From contig JAFSCP010000049.1 of assembly GCA_017436705.1 (NCBI GenBank), positions 73,629 through 108,806 of the forward strand: 35,178 nucleotides of DNA. Direction: 5' to 3'. The position numbers and the translations under genes are program-made. Positions 1 through 8,540 of the stretch are shown here, piece after piece. The notes below the pieces were generated by a model that saw nothing but the letters and a program-made list of their open reading frames with translations, ran no database searches and was not told where the DNA came from. How positions within the stretch are numbered: the stretch's first letter is position 1; the number at the start of each line of letters is the position of its first letter. Source of the DNA: Bacillota bacterium (lineage in GTDB: Bacteria > Bacillota > Clostridia > Peptostreptococcales > Anaerovoracaceae).

Positions 1-882
1 GAATGAAACGCCTTCCGGATACTGACCCCATACACGGATAATCATTGTGATGAGACCGCAGCCAATACCGAAGATAACTTTACCCATTGGTAATAACGGA
101 GATGTTACATAGTCAGTTGCCATGAAGAATGCACCTAACATTACACCACCTGCGAGTACGTGGAAAATTGCCATCTGAAGTGCATCGCCGCCTGTTACTC
201 CGTAGTAAATTAACGCGAATGCGAAAACTGTACCGATGAAGCAAGCAGGGATGATTGGGCTGATGATCTTCTTCCAGATTAAGAAGAGACCGCCAAGCAG
301 AAGAGCTACTGCAGAAACTTCACCCATGGAACCGCCGATGAATCCGAGGAACATCTGCATGTTGGAAGGAAGTGTGCCGCCTTCAGCGAGAACGCCGAGT
401 GGAGTAGCTGTGGAAGTTGCATCAGCTGCCATTCTTGGAAGAGTCCATGTAGTCATTTCAGTTGCATAGGAAATGAAAAGAACTACTCTGGCAGTGATTG
501 CAGGGTTTGTAAGGTTCTTACCAACGCCGCCGAATAACTGTTTTACAACGATGATTGCTACGAAGCAGCCAAGCACTGCAATCCAGTAAGGAAGTCCGGA
601 CGGAACGTTGAATGCGATGAGCAGACCTGTTACAGCAGCACTGAGGTCACCTACAGTCTGAGGCTTCTTCATAAGTGCGTTCCAGATCCATTCAAAAGCA
701 ACAGATGCAATTACGCATACTGCTGAAAGTGTGATTACTCTGAATCCGAATACATATGTACTTACAAGGAGTGAAGGCAGAAGACCGATGATAACCATCA
801 GCATGATTCTGCTTGTGTCCATTGGAGATACGATATGCGGAGCAGAGGAAACGATTAAGTTGCTGTATGTTTTCTTGTCCAT
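1..882 (-). CDS. rnfD: RnfD, membrane subunit of the Rnf ion-translocating ferredoxin:NAD+ oxidoreductase (3' end missing)
   Basis: The minus-strand frame is open from an ATG at 882 to the window edge, giving 294 codons without a stop. It reads as a multi-pass membrane protein of the NqrB/RnfD family. The STATPL segment at residues 157-162 matches the position where this family carries covalently bound FMN on a threonine, so Thr160 is the likely site. The last visible residues (YPEGVSF) resemble the segment shortly before the usual RnfD C-terminus, so I infer that roughly 30 residues lie outside the window. The ATG overlaps the rnfC stop by one base (TAATG), which suggests translational coupling. 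In the family, RnfD is part of the membrane complex that passes electrons from reduced ferredoxin to NAD+ while pumping Na+ or H+. The rnfC-rnfD order fits clostridial rnfCDGEAB operons; the other genes would lie beyond the left edge. Confidence 0.93.
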   Translation of the reverse strand, partial: MDKKTYSNLIVSSAPHIVSPMDTSRIMLMVIIGLLPSLLVSTYVFGFRVITLSAVCVIASVAFEWIWNALMKKPQTVGDLSAAVTGLLIAFNVPSGLPYWIAVLGCFVAIIVVKQLFGGVGKNLTNPAITARVVLFISYATEMTTWTLPRMAADATSTATPLGVLAEGGTLPSNMQMFLGFIGGSMGEVSAVALLLGGLFLIWKKIISPIIPACFIGTVFAFALIYYGVTGGDALQMAIFHVLAGGVMLGAFFMATDYVTSPLLPMGKVIFGIGCGLITMIIRVWGQYPEGVSF

Positions 883-2192
883 TATTTAATTCCAGCCTCC
901 TTTACTACTGCTTTACCAAGCTTATTAGTGAAGCCCAGAGGTCTTCTTGCAGGACAGATGTATGAGCAGCTTCCGCATTCCATACACTGCATAACTTTTA
1001 ATCTGTTGAGAGCTTCAGCGTCTCTTCTGTCATAAGCGTCTGCAAGAGCTGTAGGAATTAAGCCGAACGGACATGCCTGGTGGCATCTGCCGCAGTTGAT
1101 ACATGCTGTTTCTTCTTTTACAAGGGACTGAGCCTTGGAGAATGCAAGGATTGCATTGTTGTTCTTAATGATAGGAATTTCGTCGGAGAAAATCGCACGA
1201 CCCATCATAGGACCGCCCATTAAGATCTTTCTTGGTTCCTGCTTGTATCCGCCGCAGAAAGCCATTACATCGTTAATCATTGTACCGATAGGTGCAATAA
1301 CGTTCTTAGGAGTTGCTACTGCATCACCGTCGATAGTCATTCTCTTGTTGATAAGAGGCATACCAGTTCTGAAGTACTGACCAACGAAAGCAATTGTAGT
1401 TACGTTGGAAAGGATGATTCCAAGGTCTGCAGGAAGTACGCCTGCGTTCATTGTCTTACCTGTGATTTCATAAACCAGAACTCTTTCAGCTCCCTTTGGA
1501 TATCTAGCCTGAAGCTTGAAAGTCTTGATGTTTGTGATACCCTTAGCAGCGAGAACGCTGTCGATGTGCTGAATAGCGTCCATCTTGTTTTCTTCGATGC
1601 CGATATAACCTTCGTCAAGGCCGATATACTTCATAACGAGCTGGCAGCCTGCGATTAAATCTTCAGTATCTTCCAGCATTAATCTGTGGTCGGAAGTGAT
1701 GAAAGGTTCACATTCTGCAGCGTTAACGATGAGAGTGTGTACGTCATCAATGTTTCTAGGGTTGAATTTAATGTGTGTAGGGAATGATGCACCGCCCAGA
1801 CCTACAAGGCCGCTTTCTCTGATAGCCTTTACGAATCCTGGGAGGTCATTTACTTCAGGAACAGTGATTCCTTCGTAAACTTCTTGTTTCTTGTCTGTTT
1901 CGATTACTACAAGTGTATCGATTCCGCCCATAGCGTTCTTCTGTTCTTCAATACCAGTTACAGTACCGGATACACTGGAGTGGATAGGTGCACTTACAAA
2001 AGCATCTGTATCGCCCAGAAGCTGACCAACTTTTACGTAGTCGCCCTTCTGTACAAGTGGCTTACAAGGTGCTCCGATATGCTGAGACATAGAAATCTTT
2101 ACAACATCAGGTACAGGCATTACTTCAGTAGCACAGCCAGCAGTGTGCTTGTAATGGCTCACGTGGATGCTGTTTAAATGTTTTTGACTCAT
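882..2192 (-). CDS. rnfC: RnfC, iron-sulfur subunit of the Rnf complex
   Basis: This 436-residue protein has the NADH-binding (Nqo1-like) core seen in RnfC. Near the C-terminus are two CxxCxxCxxxCP clusters (CINCGRCHQACP and CMECGSCSYICP) that ligate two 4Fe-4S centres. A GLGGASFPTHIKF segment in the first half is typical of the family. RnfC is the peripheral subunit that interacts with NAD(H) on the cytoplasmic face. The start is an ATG at 2192 with an AGGAAGG ribosome binding site about ten bases upstream. It is the first gene of the operon and is followed by rnfD with a one-base overlap. The length is normal for clostridial RnfC, which lacks the long C-terminal repeat tail of the E. coli protein. 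The Rnf complex suggests energy conservation from ferredoxin during anaerobic amino acid metabolism. Confidence 0.95.
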   Translation of the reverse strand: MSQKHLNSIHVSHYKHTAGCATEVMPVPDVVKISMSQHIGAPCKPLVQKGDYVKVGQLLGDTDAFVSAPIHSSVSGTVTGIEEQKNAMGGIDTLVVIETDKKQEVYEGITVPEVNDLPGFVKAIRESGLVGLGGASFPTHIKFNPRNIDDVHTLIVNAAECEPFITSDHRLMLEDTEDLIAGCQLVMKYIGLDEGYIGIEENKMDAIQHIDSVLAAKGITNIKTFKLQARYPKGAERVLVYEITGKTMNAGVLPADLGIILSNVTTIAFVGQYFRTGMPLINKRMTIDGDAVATPKNVIAPIGTMINDVMAFCGGYKQEPRKILMGGPMMGRAIFSDEIPIIKNNNAILAFSKAQSLVKEETACINCGRCHQACPFGLIPTALADAYDRRDAEALNRLKVMQCMECGSCSYICPARRPLGFTNKLGKAVVKEAGIK

Positions 2193-2241
2193 TTGTGTGA
2201 GACCTTCCTTTCTAAAAATTATACAAAATCATACAGCATAT

Positions 2242-2271
2242 ATTATACTACAATGCTAAACAAAAAGCACT
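2242..2271 (-). promoter_or_regulatory. Probable promoter of the rnf operon
   Basis: Read on the minus strand, a perfect TATAAT (2247-2242) lies about 50 bases upstream of the rnfC ATG in a very AT-rich stretch. No good -35 hexamer is present at 17 bases, so the -10 box carries the call. Confidence 0.5.
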
Positions 2272-2310
2272 AAAAAATTTATTTTTTAACGCTAAAAATG
2301 TTGAAAAATG

Positions 2311-2342
2311 AAGAAAAGCAGACATTTTGTGGTAATGTCTGC
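2311..2342 (-). terminator. Rho-independent terminator after the decarboxylase gene
   Basis: A perfect 9-bp inverted repeat GCAGACATT / AATGTCTGC (2318-2326 and 2334-2342, 7-base loop) is followed on the minus strand by TTTTCTT. It lies 20 bases past the decarboxylase stop and separates that gene from rnfC. Confidence 0.85.
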
Positions 2343-2361
2343 CTTATATATACAATATGTT

Positions 2362-3792
2362 CTATTCTCCGACTGTCACAGTGCCATCTGTGTTAAGTCC
2401 GATGACCTTTTCGTGGGCCGCACGTCTTGCCTTCACGTACTCAATTACTTCCCTGTCAATCACATCTCCCGGACATGCCATAGGAATTCCAGGCGGATAA
2501 GGAATAATTGATGAGGCGCAGACTCTGCCTTCTGCCTCGTCAACAGGTACGAAAACCTTGGTACGCGGTACTGATGCGCGCTCAAGCTTCCTGGTAAGTG
2601 CTGCAGGCTGTGGTTTCTGCTGGTCCTGCGGAAGCAGTCTGTGGATTGTCGAAATATGCCGAAGTTCGTCGATTAACCGCTGGAAATCTTCCCGGCGGTT
2701 GCCGATGCCTGTCATACACATTACGATATTTCCTGTTACCAGCTCCACAAATATTCCCTTTTCCATGAGCATTTCTTCCAGCTGGTTGCCGTTGATTCCG
2801 TAAGCGGACATGTCGATGTTAATCTTGGTTCTGTCCAGACTCGGTATGTCCATAACGCGGAGCCCCGGAATTGTTTTTGCTTCTTCATAGAACCAGTCCA
2901 GATTATCTGCCCAGGCCTTCATAAGGTCTGCACCCTTGTCTGCCAGCAGATCAGCATTGATATCCAGGCTGGCCATCATTGGATAGGACGGGCTGGAACT
3001 TTCGATGGTCTGAAGCTTGTCCTCAAGGACATATTTGTTTACTCTGTCAGAGCAGAGGTTGAGAACCGCGCTCTGGGTAAAAGAAGCCAGAGTTTTGTGA
3101 ACGCTGTTGATTACAAGGTCTGCACCGCAGGATTCGGCAGATTTCGGGAAAGCACGGCAGGATTCGACTACAACATCACCAAACTTTTCAAAAAATTTCA
3201 GATGCGCGCCGTGGGCCTGGTCGATGATGAGGATTTTGCCGCGTTTGTGAACTTCTTCTGCTATGGCGGTCACGTCACTGCAGATTCCATAGTAATTAGG
3301 CGATGGGAGCACAACTGCGTCTGCATCAGGGTTTTCGTCCAGGCAGCGGGCGATTTCTGCTGCCGTAACCTCGCCCAGAATGCCGTATTCCTTCTCGGTT
3401 TCGGGGAAAGCATAAACCGGCTCAATATCCCCCAGGGCCAGAACGTTAAACAGCGATTTGTGGCAGTTTCTGGCCATGACAAGCTTGCCGCCGTGGCGCA
3501 CTGATGCCAGCACTGCAGCGATCAGGCCGCCGGAGCTGCCGTTGACCAGCAGATATGACTGCTCTGCATCGTAAAGGGCCTTGTACTTTTTCATGGTTTC
3601 CGCGATTATATCCTCTGCCTGGAACAGATTGTCCGCACCAGGTATTTCAGTAATGTCGCAGTCCATTATATTTTCAAGGAAACTGCCGTAGCCATTTTCC
3701 TTATAAATGCGGGAGCCTTTGTGGCCGGGCATGTGAAATGACACCGGATCCAGGGCCGCATGTTCCATCAAAAATTCTCTGATACTTTTCAC
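2362..3792 (-). CDS. PLP-dependent Orn/Lys/Arg decarboxylase family protein (SpeA/YaaO-like)
   Basis: This 476-residue protein has the aspartate-aminotransferase fold of Gram-positive Orn/Lys/Arg decarboxylases. MPGHKGS lies near the N-terminus, and SVHKTLASFTQSA contains the lysine expected to form the PLP aldimine. Upstream of that, IIDQAHGAHLKF carries the conserved cofactor-contacting Asp and His. The C-terminal segment (IIPYPPGIPMACPGDVI) is typical of the short, B. subtilis SpeA-like type, which lacks the N-terminal wing domain of the E. coli inducible enzymes. The family removes CO2 from arginine, lysine or ornithine to give agmatine, cadaverine or putrescine; the substrate cannot be read from sequence. 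The start is a GTG at 3792 with AAGGAGAGG about ten bases upstream. It lies 25 bases behind the XpaC-like gene, so the two are probably cotranscribed, and it ends at a clear terminator. Confidence 0.88.
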   Translation of the reverse strand: MKSIREFLMEHAALDPVSFHMPGHKGSRIYKENGYGSFLENIMDCDITEIPGADNLFQAEDIIAETMKKYKALYDAEQSYLLVNGSSGGLIAAVLASVRHGGKLVMARNCHKSLFNVLALGDIEPVYAFPETEKEYGILGEVTAAEIARCLDENPDADAVVLPSPNYYGICSDVTAIAEEVHKRGKILIIDQAHGAHLKFFEKFGDVVVESCRAFPKSAESCGADLVINSVHKTLASFTQSAVLNLCSDRVNKYVLEDKLQTIESSSPSYPMMASLDINADLLADKGADLMKAWADNLDWFYEEAKTIPGLRVMDIPSLDRTKINIDMSAYGINGNQLEEMLMEKGIFVELVTGNIVMCMTGIGNRREDFQRLIDELRHISTIHRLLPQDQQKPQPAALTRKLERASVPRTKVFVPVDEAEGRVCASSIIPYPPGIPMACPGDVIDREVIEYVKARRAAHEKVIGLNTDGTVTVGE

Positions 3793-3817
3793 TTATGTAC
3801 CTCTCCTTGCGCGCCGT

Positions 3818-4924
3818 TTATTCAAAAGCGTCTGTAAATTCGTTGTCCAGCAGACCGTCTGCTCTCATCAGATTCTGCATAGCTGCGATGTCGGCGGAAA
3901 TGTCCATGCTTTCTGACGCAAACATGGTATCCAGCTGGTTTTCAAAGGCAGTAATCATAGTGTCCATGGTTTCTTCAATCTGGCGCTTGGACTCGGAAAT
4001 ATTCTTTCCTTCAATGCCCTGGGCATCCAGCTGTTCGTACTGCTTCAGCAGTTTCAGGCTGGTCGGCAGGTAGTAGTTTATAAACTTGCGCATCTTGCCC
4101 TGCTTTTCAGGATTTTCCTGTACCAGTTTGAAAATCTTGGCCGTCAGGTCTTCCAGTCTGTCGATTTTTGCAGAAAATTCTTCGCCAGGAATCTGTTCGT
4201 TTATATCGCGCAGTTCCTTAAGGATTCTGCTGTACTCGTCCATATTTTCTTCGGCACGCTTGGCAGCCTCTTCAGCCATTGCTCTTTCTGCCTGTTCACG
4301 CTTCGACATAGGCGCCGGACCGCTTACAACCAGACAGTCTGAACGCATATCAAGATAAGCCTTTTCTCCGAAAACGCCGTAATCAATGCACTGCTGCAGA
4401 TACTTTTCAGTTTTGCTTCTTGTTGCCGGCAGTGCTTCTGCAATTTCGGAAATATGCATGTGCTGTGCATCGCCGACGATAGCTTTAATCTTACTGCGTC
4501 TTCTGGCAGCTCTGCGCATAAGTTCCCCTGCAAGGAGCATCACCAGGCCTGAAACAAGCCAGATGAGATCTTCTGCCACATCCTGCACGCCATAGGAAAT
4601 TCCGTAACCATCGTTTATGCACCATACCAGATACTGAATCGAATCCGGCAGGCTGAAAACAGCCACGAAAACTGCAAAACCACCCAGTCCGGTCAGTATT
4701 CCGGCAGCACTTCTTTTCTTCCCCGGTTTTTTAGTCTTTTTAGCTGATTTAGGTTTTCTCGCCGCCTTTCCCGCCTCATCTTCACATATATGTGCAATGA
4801 GAAGGCCGAAGCCCAGCAACGGGTTGATCATAAATCCCACTACAATGAGCCACACAGGAATGTGATAGCTTCCGTTGGGGTTCTTAAAATTGTCTAAAAA
4901 GTTTTTCGGTTCGTTCTGGTTCAT
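3818..4924 (-). CDS. XpaC-like membrane protein (5-bromo-4-chloroindolyl phosphate hydrolysis family)
   Basis: This 368-residue protein begins with a short cytoplasmic stretch and a first hydrophobic segment (residues 22-45). A Lys-rich cytoplasmic loop follows, then two more membrane segments at about 75-95 and 118-138. The long cytoplasmic C-terminal part is helical and Glu/Lys-rich. Its end (KFINYYLPTSLKLLKQYEQL) matches the XpaC/YceG-type domain whose members are named for 5-bromo-4-chloroindolyl phosphate hydrolysis. The biochemical role of this family is unsettled; B. subtilis XpaC sits next to a toxic-anion-resistance protein gene, but no such partner is visible here. Residues 155-200 resemble a winged-helix-like element (HISEIAEALPATRSKTEKYL), which is an inference. 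The start is an ATG at 4924 with GGAGGGG upstream. It is first in a two-gene unit with the decarboxylase. Confidence 0.7.
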   Translation of the reverse strand: MNQNEPKNFLDNFKNPNGSYHIPVWLIVVGFMINPLLGFGLLIAHICEDEAGKAARKPKSAKKTKKPGKKRSAAGILTGLGGFAVFVAVFSLPDSIQYLVWCINDGYGISYGVQDVAEDLIWLVSGLVMLLAGELMRRAARRRSKIKAIVGDAQHMHISEIAEALPATRSKTEKYLQQCIDYGVFGEKAYLDMRSDCLVVSGPAPMSKREQAERAMAEEAAKRAEENMDEYSRILKELRDINEQIPGEEFSAKIDRLEDLTAKIFKLVQENPEKQGKMRKFINYYLPTSLKLLKQYEQLDAQGIEGKNISESKRQIEETMDTMITAFENQLDTMFASESMDISADIAAMQNLMRADGLLDNEFTDAFE

Positions 4925-4959
4925 TAAATTACCCCTCCACTTTCAAAAATATTAAGGAA

Positions 4960-4988
4960 AGTATAGCATAAAAAAAGGGCGCCTGCAA
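4960..4988 (-). promoter_or_regulatory. Promoter of the xpaC-like/decarboxylase operon, overlapping the putP terminator
   Basis: On the minus strand TTGCAG (4988-4983) is followed after exactly 17 bases by TATACT (4965-4960), about 36 bases upstream of the ATG at 4924. The -35 hexamer lies in the loop side of the terminator hairpin at 4977-5005, and the U-tract forms part of the spacer. Confidence 0.65.
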
Positions 4989-5005
4989 CTCAATGCACGG
5001 CGCCC
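4970..5005 (-). terminator. Rho-independent terminator after putP
   Basis: GGGCGCC / GGCGCCC (4977-4983 and 4999-5005) forms a GC-rich stem followed on the minus strand by seven T. It lies about 30 bases after the putP stop. Confidence 0.92.
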
Positions 5006-5034
5006 GTTAATCACTTTCAGATTTTTTTAAAACA

Positions 5035-6549
5035 TTATTCGTCAAAGTCAGCAGCAACTGCCTTGTCGAAAAGTTCCTGAATTTCCTTGCCAGGTTCTTT
5101 GTCCAGAAGTGTGAAAACAACACACGCAATCAGACTGCAGAAGAAACCCGGGATAATTTCGTAAATTCCTGTGTGGGACATGAATGCCAGCCAGCATACG
5201 TCCACAATTGCTCCTGTTACAACGCCTGCAACTGCACCCTTGTAAGTGAAACGTCTCCAGAAAAGTGACAGAATGATTGCAGGTCCGAAAGCAGAACCGA
5301 AGCCTGCCCATGCGTTTTCTACCAGGTTCATGATAGCCTGCGCACCTTCTGCCTTACTGGAAGCAATCATGAAGCCGATGATGGAAACGATAAGTACTAC
5401 TACACGGCCAACCCAGAGGATTTCCTTTTCGCTGGCATCCTTTCTGATGATTGGCTTGTAAATGTCAGATGTAAATGAGCTGGAAGCAACCAGAAGCTGA
5501 GAGTCTGCTGTGGACATGGAAGCTGCAATGATTGCCGCCATAAGCACACCTGCGATAAATGCAGGGAATAATTTTCTTGCAAATGCGATGAATACTGTTT
5601 TCTGTGCGCCGATTGTAAGCAGTTCCTCAGCCAGGAACATTCTTCCAAAGTAAGCAATAAGGCATGTTGCACCGAGGGAAAGTACTACCCATACAATTGC
5701 AACTGTAGCGCTCTTCTTGATCATGGAAGGCTTTTCGATGGACATGAATCTTACCAGGATGTGTGGCATTCCGAAGTAGCCAAGACCCCAGCCAAGACCG
5801 CTGACAATTTCTTTCCAGCTTGAGCTGAAAATACCTGTACCGAATTCGCATGTTGTAACTGCACCGCTTGCACCGTCAGTGTAAGTGTAAACTGTTTCAA
5901 GCGCAGCAGGGTTCATATCCATTGTTGTAACGATAACGATCGGAACTGCAAGCACCGCAATGAGCATGAGGATTCCCTGGAAGAAGTCAGTCCAGCATAC
6001 TGCCTTGAATCCGCCGAAGAAAGTACATGCAAGCATTGCCACTGCAAAGATAATCATCGCTGTTGATGTGCTCAGTGAAGGGAAAACTGTTGTGAATACA
6101 GATGCCCCTGCCACGAAGCCGGATGCTACGTAAACTGTGAAGCAGGCAAAGAAAATAATTGCGCAGATAATCTGCAGTGTGTGGCTCTTTGTCAGGAATC
6201 TGTTGCTCAGATACTGAGGCACTGTGATTGCGTCACCTGCAGCCTTTGAGAATTTTCTGAGGCGCTTAGCCACAAAAATCCAGTTGGCAGCTGTACCCAG
6301 AGCCAGACCGATACCAATCCACATCTGGCCGAAACCGAAGGCCATGATGCTTCCTGGCAGACCCATAAGCAGCCATGCAGACATGTCAGATGCCTGAGCT
6401 GACATTGCTGTTACCCAAGGTCCCATTGCTCTGCCGCCGATGAAATAGTCCTGCTCGCCGCCGGACTTTCTGTCTTTTAAGAAAAAGTATATTCCGACGC
6501 CTATAATTGCCACGAAATATAATCCAAAAGCTAAAATTTCTCCGTTCAT
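5035..6549 (-). CDS. putP: Sodium/proline symporter (SSS family)
   Basis: This 504-residue protein has about 13 membrane segments and the normal PutP length. Family features include GGRAMGPWVTAMSAQASDMS near TM2, with the Ser/Ala-rich unwound helix of the Na+ site, and GDAITVPQYLSNRF in the first cytoplasmic loop. SMSTADSQLLVASSSFTSDI carries the TM8 serine/threonine pair of the second Na+ ligand set. It imports proline with Na+. The ATG at 6549 has a good AAGGAGAT ribosome binding site. It lies 44 bases behind the ornithine cyclodeaminase-like gene, with no terminator between them, so the two form a probable operon. The pairing ties the unit to the proline pool. Substrate specificity is inferred, since SSS family members that carry other solutes can look similar. 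Confidence 0.9.
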   Translation of the reverse strand: MNGEILAFGLYFVAIIGVGIYFFLKDRKSGGEQDYFIGGRAMGPWVTAMSAQASDMSAWLLMGLPGSIMAFGFGQMWIGIGLALGTAANWIFVAKRLRKFSKAAGDAITVPQYLSNRFLTKSHTLQIICAIIFFACFTVYVASGFVAGASVFTTVFPSLSTSTAMIIFAVAMLACTFFGGFKAVCWTDFFQGILMLIAVLAVPIVIVTTMDMNPAALETVYTYTDGASGAVTTCEFGTGIFSSSWKEIVSGLGWGLGYFGMPHILVRFMSIEKPSMIKKSATVAIVWVVLSLGATCLIAYFGRMFLAEELLTIGAQKTVFIAFARKLFPAFIAGVLMAAIIAASMSTADSQLLVASSSFTSDIYKPIIRKDASEKEILWVGRVVVLIVSIIGFMIASSKAEGAQAIMNLVENAWAGFGSAFGPAIILSLFWRRFTYKGAVAGVVTGAIVDVCWLAFMSHTGIYEIIPGFFCSLIACVVFTLLDKEPGKEIQELFDKAVAADFDE

Positions 6550-6593
6550 TGTTTAATCTCCTTAATATTCCATATTATTCAGCCTGCTGCCTG

Positions 6594-7691
6594 CTAGATG
6601 CCCAGGCCTGTGCTGATATTTCTCATAAAGTCCTGTACGTTGGTTACGATGCCCTTTGCGGCAAGGCTTCCGCGGTCGCCCAGCTTGTTTGCTGCGAATT
6701 CTGAAGTGTCTACCATGTAGAAATGTACCGGTCTGATTGTGCCGTCTTCAAGAACTCTGTAAGTTGGTGTCATGTTTCCGGTCGCAATTGTGTGAAGAAC
6801 TGTCGCCATACCGATTACGGTAGTAGCTTTGCGTACGTGGGAACGGATTGTGTCCTGACCGATGTAATTGTCTTCATAAACTTCAGGAAGCGGTCCGTCA
6901 TCACGGATTGAACCGTTGAGTACGAAAGGTACATTATGTTTCACGCAGTTGTAGATAATACCGCTGGTAATTCCTTCTTCCTCGATGAACTTAGGAATTG
7001 AGCCGTAAGTGTTGATTGCATTGATTGTGTCAAGGTGGTTGTAGTGGCCCATGTAATGAAGCTTCTGGTTTTCGATGTCACATCCCAGTGCTGTACCCAG
7101 AAAACCGCCTTCCAGGTCATGGGTTGCAAGAGCGTTGCCCGCCAGAACTGCCTGGCAGTAACCCTGGGCAATGAGTTCACCCATTACTCTTCTTGCTTCA
7201 ACGTCGAAGCTGCAGGCAGGTCCGAGAACCCATACCACATATCCGCCGTTTTCTTTTTCATATTTTAAAAGTTCCACCAGATCCTTGTAGTCCTGTGTAA
7301 AGGAAGTTTCTCTGCTGCGGCTCTGTCTGAAAGCGAAAGTATTTTTGGTACTTTCAACTTCGTCGGACTGCCAGCAGTTGTCGTGAACATATATGCCTTC
7401 GCTGCAGTCTTCCTGTCTGCCCACTACCACCTGGTCGCCTTCCTTGATATTACGGAATTCCACAACATGAATCTTTTCGCCATCCCATACAGGCACGGAG
7501 TCCATTCTGCTGTCTTCTGCCAGGTGCCACTTACCATTTATCTTAAAATACTCAGGGAAGATTGATGTTGCATGGAAGCCCTTAGGCGCTGCCTTTGCGT
7601 GCGGTGCAGTCACCAGCTTGCAGTCAGGTGCGTTTACGAATCTTTCCTGTGTAAAATCAGGTTCGATATATTTTGCTAATTTAAAACTCAT
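6594..7691 (-). CDS. LOR/SDH-domain protein of the TIGR00300 type, probable ornithine cyclodeaminase
   Basis: This 365-residue protein matches the LOR/SDH bifunctional-enzyme conserved region (TIGR00300 family). It has a Cys-containing segment early in the C-terminal half (GPACSFDVEARRVMGEL), then VLAGNALATHDLEGGFLGT, then IRDDGPLPEV. The same domain forms the C-terminal half of the cyanobacterial ArgZ/AgrE enzymes and an archaeal ornithine cyclodeaminase, where it converts ornithine to proline and ammonia with NAD+. The name here rests on that family knowledge and on the adjacent proline transporter. I start at the ATG at 7691 because AGAGGTAAC lies eight bases upstream. A longer open frame to 7733 lacks a ribosome binding site. 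The N-terminal arginine dihydrolase domain of ArgZ is absent. With putP this gene probably handles the ornithine-proline branch of arginine use. Confidence 0.68.
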   Translation of the reverse strand: MSFKLAKYIEPDFTQERFVNAPDCKLVTAPHAKAAPKGFHATSIFPEYFKINGKWHLAEDSRMDSVPVWDGEKIHVVEFRNIKEGDQVVVGRQEDCSEGIYVHDNCWQSDEVESTKNTFAFRQSRSRETSFTQDYKDLVELLKYEKENGGYVVWVLGPACSFDVEARRVMGELIAQGYCQAVLAGNALATHDLEGGFLGTALGCDIENQKLHYMGHYNHLDTINAINTYGSIPKFIEEEGITSGIIYNCVKHNVPFVLNGSIRDDGPLPEVYEDNYIGQDTIRSHVRKATTVIGMATVLHTIATGNMTPTYRVLEDGTIRPVHFYMVDTSEFAANKLGDRGSLAAKGIVTNVQDFMRNISTGLGI

Positions 7692-7723
7692 ATCAGTTAC
7701 CTCTTTTCTTTTTTGACTTTGCC

Positions 7724-7753
7724 ATTGTAACACATTTCAAACCAGAACGAAAC
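7724..7753 (-). promoter_or_regulatory. Possible promoter of the cyclodeaminase-putP unit
   Basis: On the minus strand TACAAT (7729-7724) lies 33 bases upstream of the ATG, with a weak TTTCGT 17 bases further upstream. The call is tentative because the -35 is poor. Confidence 0.4.
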
Positions 7754-7810
7754 ACAGAATTGAGTTTGAACTATTTTATAGAATATTACAGGCATATTTG
7801 CAATAAAATA

Positions 7811-7839
7811 TTGAAATTTCAACATTTATATGCTATACT
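7811..7839 (+). promoter_or_regulatory. Promoter of the tetR gene with a palindrome over the -35
   Basis: TTGAAA (7811-7816), a 17-base spacer and TATACT (7834-7839) form a good housekeeping promoter about 70 bases before the tetR ATG. The 12-base perfect palindrome TTGAAATTTCAA (7811-7822) covers the -35 and could be an operator, perhaps for autoregulation; that is an inference. The rest of the 7692-7909 divergent gap shows only AT-rich sequence. Confidence 0.7.
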
Positions 7840-7909
7840 CTGTTCTATACTTTAAAAAGTATCAAAAATAAAACATAAAATTTTTTTAATAAATTCCGGG
7901 AGGACCGCC

Positions 7910-8494
7910 ATGAAAAAGAAAAATTCCAGAAATACAAAAGGCCGCATCGTCTCTGCCGCCTGGCAGCTCTTTTACCGCCAGGGCTACGACGACACAACCA
8001 TCGAAGAAATAGTAGAAGCCTCCGGGACTTCCAAAGGCTCCTTTTATCACTATTTTGACGGCAAAGACGCTCTGCTCAGCTCCCTGTCATACTTATTTGA
8101 TGAAAAATACGAAGAACTGATGGAGACCATGGATCCTGCCCTCAGTCCTGTGGAAAAACTGATTTTCCTCAATCAGGAGCTTTTCCTCATGATTGAAAAT
8201 ACAGTTTCAATCGAGCTTCTGTGCCAGCTCTTCTCTTCCCAGCTCATTACCAAAGGCGAGCGCCATCTGCTGGACACAGGCCGGACATATTACAAACTGC
8301 TCCGCCAGATTACCATCGAAGGCAAGGAGCAGGGTGCTTTCCGCGAAGAACTTTCAGTGGGCGATATAACCCGTGCCTATGCCATGTTCGAACGCGGTCT
8401 CATGTACGACTGGTGCATCGGCGGCGGCAACTATTCCCTTTGTCAGTACGCAGGCACCATGATGCCCCTGTTTTTAAAAGGGCTGTGCAAATAA
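7910..8494 (+). CDS. TetR/AcrR family transcriptional regulator
   Basis: This 194-residue protein has the N-terminal TetR DNA-binding domain. The helix-turn-helix reads TIEEIVEASGTSKGSFYHYF (about residues 25-44), followed by a helical ligand-binding domain of normal length. The ATG at 7910 has a strong GGGAGGA ribosome binding site. The gene is convergent with the MATE exporter across a shared terminator and divergent from the cyclodeaminase-putP unit. TetR proteins often repress a neighbouring transporter, so MATE and putP are both candidate targets. The palindrome over its own promoter also makes autoregulation possible. No ligand can be inferred. Confidence 0.92.
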   Translation: MKKKNSRNTKGRIVSAAWQLFYRQGYDDTTIEEIVEASGTSKGSFYHYFDGKDALLSSLSYLFDEKYEELMETMDPALSPVEKLIFLNQELFLMIENTVSIELLCQLFSSQLITKGERHLLDTGRTYYKLLRQITIEGKEQGAFREELSVGDITRAYAMFERGLMYDWCIGGGNYSLCQYAGTMMPLFLKGLCK

Positions 8495-8507
8495 TACTTT
8501 ATACTAC

Positions 8508-8540
8508 AAAAGGCCACCCTTCACAGAGGGCGGCCTTTTC
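8508..8540. terminator. Bidirectional terminator between tetR and the MATE gene
   Basis: AAAAGGCC-A-CCC and GGG-C-GGCCTTTT form a stem (8508-8519 and 8528-8539) with an 8-base loop. It has T-runs at the 3' side on both strands, so it can stop both converging genes. Confidence 0.9.
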
